This document shows, piece by piece, positions 24,326 to 33,319 of a stretch of DNA of 64,000 nt. The DNA is from Paraburkholderia acidipaludis NBRC 101816. GTDB lineage: Bacteria; Pseudomonadota; Gammaproteobacteria; Burkholderiales; Burkholderiaceae. The stretch's first letter is position 1. Each line of letters opens with the position of its first letter. The notes below the pieces were generated by a model. The model did no database searches. It had not been told where the DNA came from and saw nothing but the letters and a program-made list of their open reading frames with translations. Both the position numbers and the translations under genes were made by a program. Where the stretch lies: the NCBI RefSeq assembly GCF_000684975.1, contig NZ_BAXZ01000006.1:1-64000 (forward strand). Direction: 5' to 3'.

Positions 24326-24793
24326 ATGGCGCTGACCATGCAGACGATGACCGACGAGCAACGAAAATCCATTGCCGTCGAATATCTCAAGGCCTTCGAC
24401 AACGGCGGCATCACGTCGACCGGTGCAGGCATTCTCGATCTGTTCGCGGACGACGCACAGGTCTACTTTCCGAAATGGGGACTCGCCAACGGCAAGGAGC
24501 AGATCGGCAAGCTGTTCGCGGATGTGGGCAGCACGCTCAAATCGGTCACGCATCACTACGCGCATTTCAACTGGGTCTTTTCCGGCAGCGACGTGCTGGT
24601 TTGCGAGGGAACCAGTCACGGCGAGCACCGCGACGGCGCGTGGCGCGCGGGCGTTCCGCCGTGGGGGGCAGGCAACTGGTGCGATGTCTTTGAAATCCGC
24701 GACTGGAAAATCCAGCGCGTGTTCATCTATCTCGACCCCGACTACGCGGGTCAAGATACGTCACGCTACCCCTGGCTGCCGAAACCGACGTAA
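24326..24793 (+). CDS. SnoaL-like (NTF2-fold) protein
   Basis: The 155-residue protein has the NTF2-like/SnoaL pattern: AVEYLKAFDNGG near the N-terminus, ILDLFADDAQVYFPKWG near residue 37, HHYAHFNWVFSGSDVLVCEG near residue 76 and CDVFEIRDWKIQRVFIYLDP near residue 122. Such proteins are small isomerases, cyclases, dehydratases or ligand binders. GGAGGCG precedes the ATG at 24326. It is downstream of the alpha/beta hydrolase, separated by tandem repeats and a possible promoter. The reaction is unknown. Confidence 0.82.
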   Translation: MALTMQTMTDEQRKSIAVEYLKAFDNGGITSTGAGILDLFADDAQVYFPKWGLANGKEQIGKLFADVGSTLKSVTHHYAHFNWVFSGSDVLVCEGTSHGEHRDGAWRAGVPPWGAGNWCDVFEIRDWKIQRVFIYLDPDYAGQDTSRYPWLPKPT

Positions 24794-24990
24794 TGTGCCG
24801 GCATTCGTCGCGCACGTGTCGACTCGCTGCGCCCGACTTCCGGATTCTGGACATTTCATGCACGACGCAGGGCGGTGTGTGCAGCGAAACATCACCACTC
24901 GGGCAAAGCGATTACTCTCCTCTCTGCCAGCACGCCCGGGCCGTGGTTGCCGAGGCGCATGAACCGGTCTGTCATCAGGAGAACGTGTCG

Positions 24991-25287
24991 ATGAAGCCGT
25001 ACCTTCTCTCGCTCGCTGCCGGCCTTCTCGTCGGCGTGGTCTATAGCCTTCTGCACGTGCGTTCGCCTGCGCCGCCGCTCGTTGCGCTCGTTGGCCTGCT
25101 GGGCATCCTCGGCGGCGAACAGATCATTCCCGTGGCGAAACAGATGTGGACTGGCGCAGGTTTCCACACCGCCTGGCAAGAGTCGAAGTGCAACCAGCAC
25201 CTGTTCGGCTCGCTGCCCGGCGGTCCCGAACTCACCCGACGCACGAACCGCGTCGCCACTGCCGATACGCCGGAGAAGCGCTCATGA
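24991..25287 (+). CDS. XapX domain-containing small membrane protein
   Basis: The 98-residue protein starts MKPYLLSLAAGLLVGVVYSL, followed by HVRSPAPPLVALVGLLGILG and GEQIIPVAK, the XapX signature. It contains two hydrophobic segments with a short loop and a hydrophilic tail. XapX proteins are unexplained small membrane proteins that often neighbour amidohydrolases. AGGAGA eight bases before ATG 24991 fixes the start. The stop overlaps the ATG of the amidohydrolase gene (ATGA), implying translational coupling and perhaps joint function. Confidence 0.88.
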   Translation: MKPYLLSLAAGLLVGVVYSLLHVRSPAPPLVALVGLLGILGGEQIIPVAKQMWTGAGFHTAWQESKCNQHLFGSLPGGPELTRRTNRVATADTPEKRS

Positions 25288-27170
25288 ATACCCCTTCCGC
25301 TCATACGCCCGACCTGATCCTGCACAACGGCCGCTTTACGACGCTCGACCGCTCGAAGCCGGAAGCGACCACCGTAGCGATCCATGACGGCGTTTTCACC
25401 GCCGTCGGCAGCGATGCCGAAGTCATGCGGCACGCGGCCGGCAGCACGCGCGTGATCGATCTGCAGGGATGGCGCGTGCTGCCGGGCCTCATCGACAATC
25501 ACCTGCATATCATTCGGGGCGGCCTGAATTTCAACATGGAGCTACGGTGGGATGGCGTGCGCTCGCTCGCCACCGCCATGGAGATGCTGCGCGCGCAGGT
25601 TGCGATCACGCCGCCGCCGCAATGGGTGCGCGTAGTGGGAGGCTTCACGGAACACCAGTTCGCCGAGAAGCGCCTGCCGACCATCGAAGAGCTGAATGCC
25701 GTCGCGCCCGACACGCCCGTGTTCATTCTCCACCTCTACGACCGCGCGATCCTGAACGCGGCGGCGCTGCGCGTCGTGGGCTACACGAAGGACACGCCGG
25801 AGCCCCCGGGCGGCGAAATTACGCGTGACAGCGCGGGCAACCCGACAGGACTCCTGCTCGCGAAGCCCAACGCCGGCATCCTGTATTCGACGCTCGCAAA
25901 GGGGCCGAAGCTGCCGCCCGAGTACCAGTTCAATTCGACGCGCCATTTCATGCGCGAATTGAACCGCCTGGGTGTGACGGGCGCCATCGACGCGGGCGGC
26001 GGGTTCCAGAACTACCCCGAAGACTACGCGGTGATCCAGAAGCTCGCGGACGAAGGACTGCTGACCATCCGGCTTGCGTACAACCTCTTCACGCAGAAGC
26101 CCAAGGCAGAGAAGGACGATTTCCTGAACTGGACCAGGACGTCGAAGTACAAGCAGGGCACCGACTATTTCCGCCATAACGGCGCCGGTGAAATGCTGGT
26201 GTTTTCCGCCGCGGATTTCGAGGACTTCCGCCAGCCGCGTCCCGACATGGCGCCCGAAATGGAGGGCGACCTCGAGGCCGTGGTGCGCATTCTCGCGGAG
26301 AACCGCTGGCCGTGGCGGCTGCATGCCACCTACGACGAAACCATCAGCCGCGCGCTGGACGTGTTCGAGCGCGTGAATAAGGACATTCCCCTGGCAGGGC
26401 TGAACTGGTTCTTCGACCACGCGGAAACGATAGGGGATCGCTCCATCGATCGCATTGCGGCGCTTGGCGGCGGTGTGGCCGTGCAGCACCGCATGGCTTA
26501 CCAGGGCGAGTACTTCGTCGAACGATACGGCGCCCAGGCCGCCGAAGCCACGCCGCCCGTGAAGCGCATGATCGAGAAGGGCCTCAAGATATCGGCGGGC
26601 ACGGACGCCACCCGCGTCGCTTCCTATAACCCCTGGGTGTCGCTCTCGTGGCTCGTGAGCGGCAGGACGCTCGCCGGTCTGCGCCTCTACCCGCAGCGCA
26701 ATTGTCTCGATCGCGAAACGGCGTTGCGCATGTGGACCGAAAACGTGACCTGGTTCTCGAACGAGGAGGGCAAGAAAGGGCGTATCGAGGCGGGACAGTT
26801 GGCTGACCTGATCGTCCCCGACCGCGACTACATGACGTGCGCGGAGGCGGACATTGCCGACACGACTTCGCTCCTGACCGTCGTGGGCGGCAAGGTCGTC
26901 TATGGCGCGGGGCCGTTCTCGCAATACGACGCGCCGGTTCCGCCCGCCATGCCGGATTGGTCCCCGGTGCGTGCGTGGGGAGGCTATGCGGGCTGGGGCG
27001 CGACGCAGCGCACCGAAAACGCGCCGTTGCAGCGTGCCTCGGTGGCGGCCTGCGGCTGTGCGAGCGCATGTGGCGTGCACGGTCACGCGCACGCGTGGGC
27101 GCGCAGCGTGCCGACTTCGGACTTCAAGGGCTTCTGGGGGGCGTTGGGCTGTTCTTGCTGGGCCGTTTGA
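25284..27170 (+). CDS. YtcJ-type amidohydrolase with a Cys/His-rich C-terminal tail
   Basis: The 628-residue protein has the composite domain (DLILHNGRFTTLDRSKPEAT), the metal-binding His-x-His in LPGLIDNHLHIIRGG near residue 73, and the long catalytic barrel of the YtcJ/exoenzyme-regulatory AepA group. Later motifs are RLHATYDETI, FDHAETI, KISAGTDATRVASYNPW and RIEAGQLADLIVPDRDYMT. The last 40 residues hold five cysteines (CGCASACG, GCSC) and two histidines (HGHAH), a tail that could bind metal. It is translationally coupled to the XapX gene. The family acts on C-N bonds; the substrate is unknown. Confidence 0.88.
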   Translation: MNTPSAHTPDLILHNGRFTTLDRSKPEATTVAIHDGVFTAVGSDAEVMRHAAGSTRVIDLQGWRVLPGLIDNHLHIIRGGLNFNMELRWDGVRSLATAMEMLRAQVAITPPPQWVRVVGGFTEHQFAEKRLPTIEELNAVAPDTPVFILHLYDRAILNAAALRVVGYTKDTPEPPGGEITRDSAGNPTGLLLAKPNAGILYSTLAKGPKLPPEYQFNSTRHFMRELNRLGVTGAIDAGGGFQNYPEDYAVIQKLADEGLLTIRLAYNLFTQKPKAEKDDFLNWTRTSKYKQGTDYFRHNGAGEMLVFSAADFEDFRQPRPDMAPEMEGDLEAVVRILAENRWPWRLHATYDETISRALDVFERVNKDIPLAGLNWFFDHAETIGDRSIDRIAALGGGVAVQHRMAYQGEYFVERYGAQAAEATPPVKRMIEKGLKISAGTDATRVASYNPWVSLSWLVSGRTLAGLRLYPQRNCLDRETALRMWTENVTWFSNEEGKKGRIEAGQLADLIVPDRDYMTCAEADIADTTSLLTVVGGKVVYGAGPFSQYDAPVPPAMPDWSPVRAWGGYAGWGATQRTENAPLQRASVAACGCASACGVHGHAHAWARSVPTSDFKGFWGALGCSCWAV

Positions 27171-27177
27171 ACCTGAA

Positions 27178-27201
27178 CGCGGCACCCGTTTGCGTGCCGC
27201 G
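27178..27201. terminator. Hairpin just after the amidohydrolase gene
   Basis: An eight-pair perfect stem (CGCGGCAC with GTGCCGCG) and eight-base loop begin seven bases past the stop. No T-run follows, so it probably protects the 3' end rather than terminating. Confidence 0.4.
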
Positions 27202-27220
27202 ACGGCGGACGTTTCTTGAA

Positions 27221-27252
27221 GCGGGCTACTGCCTACGACGGCAATAGCCCGC
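27221..27252 (+). terminator. Second hairpin, likely terminator of the amidohydrolase operon
   Basis: Stem GCGGGCTA (27221-27228) pairs with TAGCCCGC (27245-27252), with an inner GCC/GGC pairing, and is followed by ATTTGCTTTC. It is the best candidate for the end of the 23.4-27.2 kb transcript. Confidence 0.5.
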
Positions 27253-27756
27253 ATTTGCTTTCATGAAACGGGACGGTGTTTCCCGCTATCGTCTACTCAA
27301 TGCTTACATTGCCTGTGGATCTTTCTGCTTGCTCACCGCCACGACAAGCTCGCGCCGCGCGCACTATGATGCAAAAAGAGTCGATGCAGGTAATGGGTTC
27401 CAATCCCGTGGAGTCTTGGCGGTGCCTACCCTCTTTGACACGGATGATCTCCCGGCGAAGCGGCGCTTCGCCCTGTGACGGGACCTGGCATTAAGGCGCT
27501 GGCGGGAATGACGCCCGGGGCGCACAATGCACGCAGTCCTTATACGCGGCTTGCAATCGATTTCATCCGCAGTGTGGCCGGCATGGCCGATCAACTGGAT
27601 GGAGAGAACGCGCGTCGTATTGCCGGGAAGTCCTTGCCTGCCGGGAAGCGCGCGTGTTCGGGCAAGCCATCGTTCCGGTTCGGTCAAGTGCCGCACAGGC
27701 ACAAGGGCTACCATGGAAAAACCCACGTGGTGATACATCGAAGGGGCAAGAAGTCG
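27253..27756. other. Upstream region of the large ATPase regulator
   Basis: The frame of the regulator is open through much of this stretch but shows no family similarity before the Met at 27757, so I treat it as leader. It should contain the regulator's promoter; I cannot point to a reliable -35/-10 pair. Confidence 0.35.
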
Positions 27757-30696
27757 ATGGTCCAGATCGGCAAACTGCAGGTCAGCATCGAGCGCAGAGA
27801 GGTGACTGAAAACGGCCTTCCGCTGCGTATCGGCTCGCGTGCCTTCGACGTGCTCGAGCTGCTGATCGACGCGAGCGGCTCGCTCGTCTCGAAGGACGAG
27901 ATCATGAGCCGCGTGTGGCCCGACACCGTTGTCGAAGAGAACAACCTGCAGGTGCAGATCGCCGTGCTGCGCAAGGTGCTGGGAAAGGATCGAGGCCTGA
28001 TCCGCACAGTCCCGGGGCGCGGCTATCAGTTGATCGGGGCAGGGCCGGTCGATGCGCAACAAGACGCCCCCGCCCCGCATGACGGCCAGCGCGAACTGCC
28101 CGCGCAGGCGGAGCTGATCGGGCGCGAGGCGGCCGTCAACGACATCGGTGCGATGCTGGGCGTTTCGCCCGTGCTGACGCTCGTGGGCGCGGGCGGCATC
28201 GGCAAGACGAGCCTGGCGATCCGCGTGGCCCGCGAGTATGGCCATGGCTTCCCGGGCGGTGTCCGGTACGTGGAGCTGGCGCCGGTTCGCGAGCCGCGGA
28301 AGGTGCTGCTGGCGGCCGCGGAGGCTTGCGGTGTGCGGATTGCCGAAGGCGCCGGCGACGCCGCGAGCGCGGCATGCCTCGCGGTGGGCCTCGCGCAGCA
28401 GCAGTGCCTCGTGATATTCGACAACGCCGAGCACGTGGTCGCGGCCGTCGCGGAGCTGGCGGATGCGCTGACCTCGTGTTTCCCGGCGGTCACGCTGCTG
28501 GTGACAAGCCGGGAACCGCTCAGGATCGCGAGCGAATCCATCTACCGGGTCGAGCCGCTGGACGTCGCCTCCGACGACGCGCCGCTCGAACATCTGCATG
28601 CCTGCCCCGCGGTTCAGCTCTTCATGCGGCGGGCGCAGGCGCTGGGGTGCGAGGTGGGGACCGACGAGCGAAGCATGCGGCTCGTGAGCGTGATCTGCCA
28701 GCGGCTCGACGGCATTCCGCTGGCGATCGAGCTGGCGGCGGCGCGTTCCGCCGCCCTGGGCGTCGCGGGTGTCTACGCGCATCTCGACGACCGTCTCCAG
28801 TTGCTGGCCGGCGGTCAGCGCAACGCATTGCCCCGCCATCAGACGCTCAGGGCGACTTTCGACTGGAGCTACGCGCTGCTCGACACGCCGTCGCGCAAGC
28901 TGTTCCGCCGTCTGGGCGTGTTCGGCGGCAAATTCACCTTCGAAGCGGCATGCGCCGTCGCCATGGACGAGGACATGACCATGGCCGGCGTCATCACCGG
29001 CATCAGCGAGCTCACGGCCAAGTCCCTGCTCAACGTCGAGTTCGAAAACGACGTGGCGCGTTACCGGCTGTCCGAATCGACGCGCGCTTACGCCATGGAA
29101 AAGCTGCAGGACGAGGGAGAAGTGCAGCGGATTGCCGACCGTCATGTGCGGTTCATCCGGCAGCGTTTCGACGATGGTCTCCTGAACGAGCCCGGCGCCG
29201 CGGAGCCCTCGAAGCAAAGCGATCTGAGGCGGGCGCTGGACGACGCGCGCGACACGTTCGATTGGGCCTTTTCGTCGGCGGGCAATATCCGGCTCGGCAT
29301 CGCGCTTGCGGGCGAGCTGATGGGGCCGTTGCTCGAGTGCTCGCTCGTGGACGAGTGCTGCGCCAGAGCGAGCCAGGCCGTGGCCGCCATCGACGCGTTG
29401 CCGTCGGGCTCGGTGGACCCGGACTGCGAGATGCATTTGTGCGCCACGCTGGCCTCCACGCTCGCGAACACGAGCGGCCCCGTGAGCCGTTCGGTGCAGC
29501 TCTGGCAACGGGTGCTGGCGCTGGCGTCGCGCACCGGCAACCTCGGCTATCAAGCGAAAGCGATCTGGGGCCTCTGGAACACGATGGTCTCGCTTGCCGA
29601 CATTCACGCGGCCATGGGCTATGCGATGCGCTATCGTCAGTTTGCCATCGAGCACGGCACGCAATTGCAGCACATACTGGGCGATCAGCTCGTGGCGGCC
29701 ACCTTGCATTGCTTCGGCATGCATGAACAGGCGCGCGTGAATCTCGAACTGGGCATCGAGCGTCTGGAGGCCCTTCAGCACGAAGTGCCGCGCGGCGGCC
29801 TCTCGGTCGATCCGCTGATCTTCAGTCACGGAACGCTGGCGCGCATTGCGTGGATCCAGGGCGATCCCGACCGCGCCATGAAGATCGTCGAGCAGACCGT
29901 CAATCTGGTGCATACGGATACGCTCGAACCGTCCTTCAGCCATGTGCTGGCCGTGGTCGCCGTTCCCCTCGCCTTGATGACCGGCGATCTGCAGGCCGTG
30001 GACCGCTATCTCGACATCCTGCGCTCACAGGTCGTTCTGCATCACATGGACATGTGGTGCAAATACTGCGATTGCCTCGACGCGCAGCGCGACGAACTGG
30101 CGGGGAACGGTAACCGGTCGCTGCGGCTGTTCGAAGAGGCGCTGGACGAACTGCTTGCGCGCGGCTTTCGCCGCTTGCTGACGTCGTCCATCGTGGCGTG
30201 CGCGGCTTCTCTCGCGCGCTGGGGGCGCACCGACGAAGCGAAGCAGCGCCTGGCCGAGGCGCTTGCCTGGTGCGAAGGCCATGGCGAGCAAGTGTTCGTG
30301 CCGGAAATCTGGCACGTGATGGGCATGGTCGAGCTCGAGGAGGCCGCGCGGTGCGCCATGCGCGAGGACGCCGATGCGCACGAGGCCCGCGCGCGCACCT
30401 GCTTCGAAACGGCAATCCGCATTGCCGGCGAGCATCGGGCGTCGATGTGGGCGCTGCGCGCCACCGTCTCGCTCGCGCGGCTGCTCGTGAGGCAAGGCCG
30501 GCGTGCCGAAGCGCGGCGCCAGCTCCAGCCGTTCACGGTGATCTTCGACACGCGATCGAAAGCGCGCGACATCCGCGATCTTTACGATCTTCTGCGCGAA
30601 CTGTGCATGCCGGCAGAGATCGATCACGGCTTGAGGGCGGCGCTCGAAGCGACCGGCGCGCTGTCGTCGTGCCAGCCGCCGCCCAGCGCCTTGTAG
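27757..30696 (+). CDS. Winged-helix transcriptional regulator with STAND-type ATPase and TPR-like C-terminus
   Basis: From ATG 27757 the protein has 979 residues. Residues 1-95 are an OmpR/PhoB-type winged helix (GSRAFDVLELLIDASGSLVS, then LRKVLGKDRGLIRTVPGRGY). A P-loop ATPase follows: Walker A VGAGGIGKTS at about 143-152, Walker B CLVIFDNAEHVV, and a sensor region LLVTSREPLRI. A winged-helix-like arm and a long alpha-helical repeat region run to the end. This is the architecture of large ligand-gated regulators. The last 73 bases overlap the 3' end of the convergent efflux gene. Frames extending upstream to 27475 are not supported by similarity. Confidence 0.87.
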   Translation: MVQIGKLQVSIERREVTENGLPLRIGSRAFDVLELLIDASGSLVSKDEIMSRVWPDTVVEENNLQVQIAVLRKVLGKDRGLIRTVPGRGYQLIGAGPVDAQQDAPAPHDGQRELPAQAELIGREAAVNDIGAMLGVSPVLTLVGAGGIGKTSLAIRVAREYGHGFPGGVRYVELAPVREPRKVLLAAAEACGVRIAEGAGDAASAACLAVGLAQQQCLVIFDNAEHVVAAVAELADALTSCFPAVTLLVTSREPLRIASESIYRVEPLDVASDDAPLEHLHACPAVQLFMRRAQALGCEVGTDERSMRLVSVICQRLDGIPLAIELAAARSAALGVAGVYAHLDDRLQLLAGGQRNALPRHQTLRATFDWSYALLDTPSRKLFRRLGVFGGKFTFEAACAVAMDEDMTMAGVITGISELTAKSLLNVEFENDVARYRLSESTRAYAMEKLQDEGEVQRIADRHVRFIRQRFDDGLLNEPGAAEPSKQSDLRRALDDARDTFDWAFSSAGNIRLGIALAGELMGPLLECSLVDECCARASQAVAAIDALPSGSVDPDCEMHLCATLASTLANTSGPVSRSVQLWQRVLALASRTGNLGYQAKAIWGLWNTMVSLADIHAAMGYAMRYRQFAIEHGTQLQHILGDQLVAATLHCFGMHEQARVNLELGIERLEALQHEVPRGGLSVDPLIFSHGTLARIAWIQGDPDRAMKIVEQTVNLVHTDTLEPSFSHVLAVVAVPLALMTGDLQAVDRYLDILRSQVVLHHMDMWCKYCDCLDAQRDELAGNGNRSLRLFEEALDELLARGFRRLLTSSIVACAASLARWGRTDEAKQRLAEALAWCEGHGEQVFVPEIWHVMGMVELEEAARCAMREDADAHEARARTCFETAIRIAGEHRASMWALRATVSLARLLVRQGRRAEARRQLQPFTVIFDTRSKARDIRDLYDLLRELCMPAEIDHGLRAALEATGALSSCQPPPSAL

Positions 30697-32144
30697 AGCG
30701 CCACAAGGGCGATGTCGGTGTCGCGGTCGGTTTGCGCGAGCTTGTCCTCGGCAACGTATAGCGACCGTTCGGCGTCGAGCACCGGCAGGAAATCGTCCAG
30801 GCCTTGCCGGTAGAGCCGCTCCGCGATTCCCACCGCGTCGCGATCGGCAGACGCCTCGGCGGCGAGGCGCTCGCGCCGGATTTTCGACTGACCATAGGAA
30901 ACCAGCGCGGTTTCGACGTCGCGCAACGCGTCGAGCACGACACGCTGGTATTGCGCCGCCGCCGCGTCGGTGCGCGCCTGCTGGGCCTGCACCGTGAACC
31001 GGACCTTGCCCGCGTCGAATACCAGCCAGCTGATACCGGGGCCGACCGAGAGATAGCGGCTCGGCGCAGCCAGAAACGTCGATGCATCGAGACTCTCGAG
31101 ACCCGCCGCGCCGGTGAGATAGAAGTGCGGGTAGAGATCGGCGGTCGCCACGCCGATGCGTGCATTCGCGGCGGCCAGTTGGCGCTCGGCCGCGCGGATA
31201 TCGGGGCGGCGCTGGAGCAGATCCGACGGCAGGCCGACGGGCACGTCGGCCACCGGCATGGGGATCGCCGCCGGCGCATCGAGTTCGGTCAGCAGCGATT
31301 CGGGCGGCACGCCCATCAACGCGCCGATCCGGTAGATGGCGGTTCGCGCGTCGACCACGAAGGTCGGAATTTCCGCTTCGGTCGCCTCGACCTGGGCCTG
31401 GGCGCGAAGCACGTCGAGGCGCGACGCGAGGCCCGCGTCGAACTGGGCGCGCGTGAGGGCCAGCGCGTCGCGCTGGATCGCGAGGTTTTCCTGCGCGACG
31501 GCGAGCTGCCGCTGCGCGCCGCGGAGAACCACATAGTCGCGCGCGATCTCGCCGGTCAGCATGAGGACGGCGTCGCCGCGCCCGGCGAGGGACGCTTCGT
31601 AGGCCGCGTTGGCGGCTTCGATGCGCCGCCGCGTGCCGCCGAACACGTCGATTTCCCACGAGGCGTCGAAGCCCGCCTGCCACAGATTGCCGTCGATACC
31701 CGGGCCAAGCCCGCCCGGCGGCACGCCAAGCGGTACGTTGGCACTGCCATGCGTTCTCGCGTAGGCGGCGCCCGCGTCGACCTCGGGATATTCGGCGGCG
31801 CCCGCCACGCCGCGCATGGCCCGCGCTTCGCGCACGCGCGCCTCGGCTTCCGCGAGATCGGGCGCGGTTTGCCGCGCCTCGTCGATCAGATGGTTCAGGA
31901 CCGGATCGCCGAAGTTCGTCCACCACGCCGCGTCGAGCTTGGGCGACGTGAGCGGCGCGGTGGTCGGCGACCCGGCTGCTTCACTATAACCCGCCGGCAG
32001 GCTCGTTTTGGGCGGCACATAGTCCGGCCCGACCGTACACGCGCCGAGCAGGGCGCAAGCGCCGAGCAGCAGCGCCGCCCGCGCGGGCGGGCGGCGGCCT
32101 TTGAGCCACCTGTGCGCGACGGCTAATTCAGCAGGCCTGACCAT
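30624..32144 (-). CDS. Outer-membrane efflux lipoprotein, NodT/OprM family
   Basis: The 506-residue protein carries a lipoprotein signal (LLGACALLGACTVGPDYVPP) with the lipidated Cys, then two TolC-like halves. ILWQ-type family features are PDLAEAEARVREARAMRGVA and RPDIRAAERQLAAANARIGV. It forms the outer-membrane duct of a tripartite pump with the HlyD-type adaptor (22-base overlap) and DHA2 carrier upstream in the same operon. Its 3' end overlaps that of the convergent large regulator by 73 bases. Confidence 0.93.
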   Translation of the reverse strand: MVRPAELAVAHRWLKGRRPPARAALLLGACALLGACTVGPDYVPPKTSLPAGYSEAAGSPTTAPLTSPKLDAAWWTNFGDPVLNHLIDEARQTAPDLAEAEARVREARAMRGVAGAAEYPEVDAGAAYARTHGSANVPLGVPPGGLGPGIDGNLWQAGFDASWEIDVFGGTRRRIEAANAAYEASLAGRGDAVLMLTGEIARDYVVLRGAQRQLAVAQENLAIQRDALALTRAQFDAGLASRLDVLRAQAQVEATEAEIPTFVVDARTAIYRIGALMGVPPESLLTELDAPAAIPMPVADVPVGLPSDLLQRRPDIRAAERQLAAANARIGVATADLYPHFYLTGAAGLESLDASTFLAAPSRYLSVGPGISWLVFDAGKVRFTVQAQQARTDAAAAQYQRVVLDALRDVETALVSYGQSKIRRERLAAEASADRDAVGIAERLYRQGLDDFLPVLDAERSLYVAEDKLAQTDRDTDIALVALYKALGGGWHDDSAPVASSAALKP

Positions 32145-33256
32145 CTGGGAGGCTCTCGGGTAAAGATACGGGTCTCGACGGACATCCCCGGGGAAATCCA
32201 GCGCAGCGCGTCGGCGGAATCGTCGAACACGATTTTCACCGGAACGCGCTGCACGACCTTGACGAAATTGCCGGTGGCATTTTCCGGCGGCAGGAGTGCG
32301 AAGCGCGAGCCGGTGCCGCGCTGGATGCTCTCGACGTGGGCGCGCAGCTTCAGGTCGGGGAAGGCGTCGACGCGAATGGTCACCGATTGGCCCGGCCGAA
32401 CGTGCGTCAACTGCGTTTCCTTGTAGTTCGCGATCACGTAGAGCCGCTCGGGCACGACCGAAAGCAGCAGTTGCCCCGGCTGGACGTAGTTGCCCGTTTC
32501 CACGCTCTTTCTCGCCACGCTGCCGGTTTCCGTCGCGTAGATCTTCGTGTAGGAGAGGTTCAGCTGTGCCTGGGCCAGCGCCGCGCGCGCTTGCGCGACG
32601 GCAGCCTCGGCCGTGAGCGCCTGGGTTCGCGCGAGCTTCGCCGAGGCCTCCGCGGCCGCGATGCGCACTTGCGCGGCAACGGCGGTTGCCTGCGTGCCTT
32701 GCGCCGCCGCCGCGCCTTCGTCCACCCGCTCGGACGACACCGCGCGCACGTCGGAAACCGATTGCAGCCGACGCAGATTGGACTGCGCCAGCTTTGAATT
32801 CGCCTCGGCAACGTCCAGCTCGGCGCGCTCCTGCGCGACGCGCGCATCCGCCACCGGAATGTCGTCGCGCGCTTCCTGGAGCTTGCTTTGCGCATTGGCG
32901 AGGTTGGCCTGGGCCTGCTCCAGCGCGACCGTGTAATCGCGCGGATCGAGATCGATCAGCAACTGCCCCGCCGTGACCGGGCTGTTGTCGTCCACATAGA
33001 GCTTCTGCACGTAAGCGGGCACCTTGGGGATGATCGATACGACGTGGGCATCCACGTAGGCGTCGTCGGTCTCCTGCTCGTAGAGACCCGGCAGGAAAAA
33101 ATACAGCGCGACGACGGCGAGCACGAGGAGGCCCAGTCCCGCAAACAGCAGCGAGCGCCGGTTCGGCCCGGCAGGGCCGGGCGTGGGCGCGTTCGCCGGC
33201 GGTGCCGCTCCCGCGCGCGTTTCATTGGGCTTTTCGACAGGCGGGGCTTCGCTCAT
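32123..33256 (-). CDS. HlyD/EmrA-type membrane fusion protein
   Basis: From the Met at 33256 the protein has 377 residues: a cytosolic Pro/Ala-rich start, one membrane anchor (LLFAGLGLLVLAVVALYFFL, about residues 37-56), and DDAYVDAHVVSIIPKVPAYV, the EmrA lipoyl-domain signature. A coiled-coil hairpin follows, then NYVQPGQLLLSVVPERLYVI and NYKETQLTHVRPGQ. GGGGAGG precedes this ATG, better than an upstream Met at 33289. It links the DHA2 carrier to the NodT-type duct. Confidence 0.94.
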   Translation of the reverse strand: MSEAPPVEKPNETRAGAAPPANAPTPGPAGPNRRSLLFAGLGLLVLAVVALYFFLPGLYEQETDDAYVDAHVVSIIPKVPAYVQKLYVDDNSPVTAGQLLIDLDPRDYTVALEQAQANLANAQSKLQEARDDIPVADARVAQERAELDVAEANSKLAQSNLRRLQSVSDVRAVSSERVDEGAAAAQGTQATAVAAQVRIAAAEASAKLARTQALTAEAAVAQARAALAQAQLNLSYTKIYATETGSVARKSVETGNYVQPGQLLLSVVPERLYVIANYKETQLTHVRPGQSVTIRVDAFPDLKLRAHVESIQRGTGSRFALLPPENATGNFVKVVQRVPVKIVFDDSADALRWISPGMSVETRIFTREPPRWSGLLN

Positions 33257-33319
33257 CGCGCCTCCCCTCGGGTGTCTCTCGCGACCCATGGCGAATGTTG
33301 TGGCTTCAAGGCAATCGTC

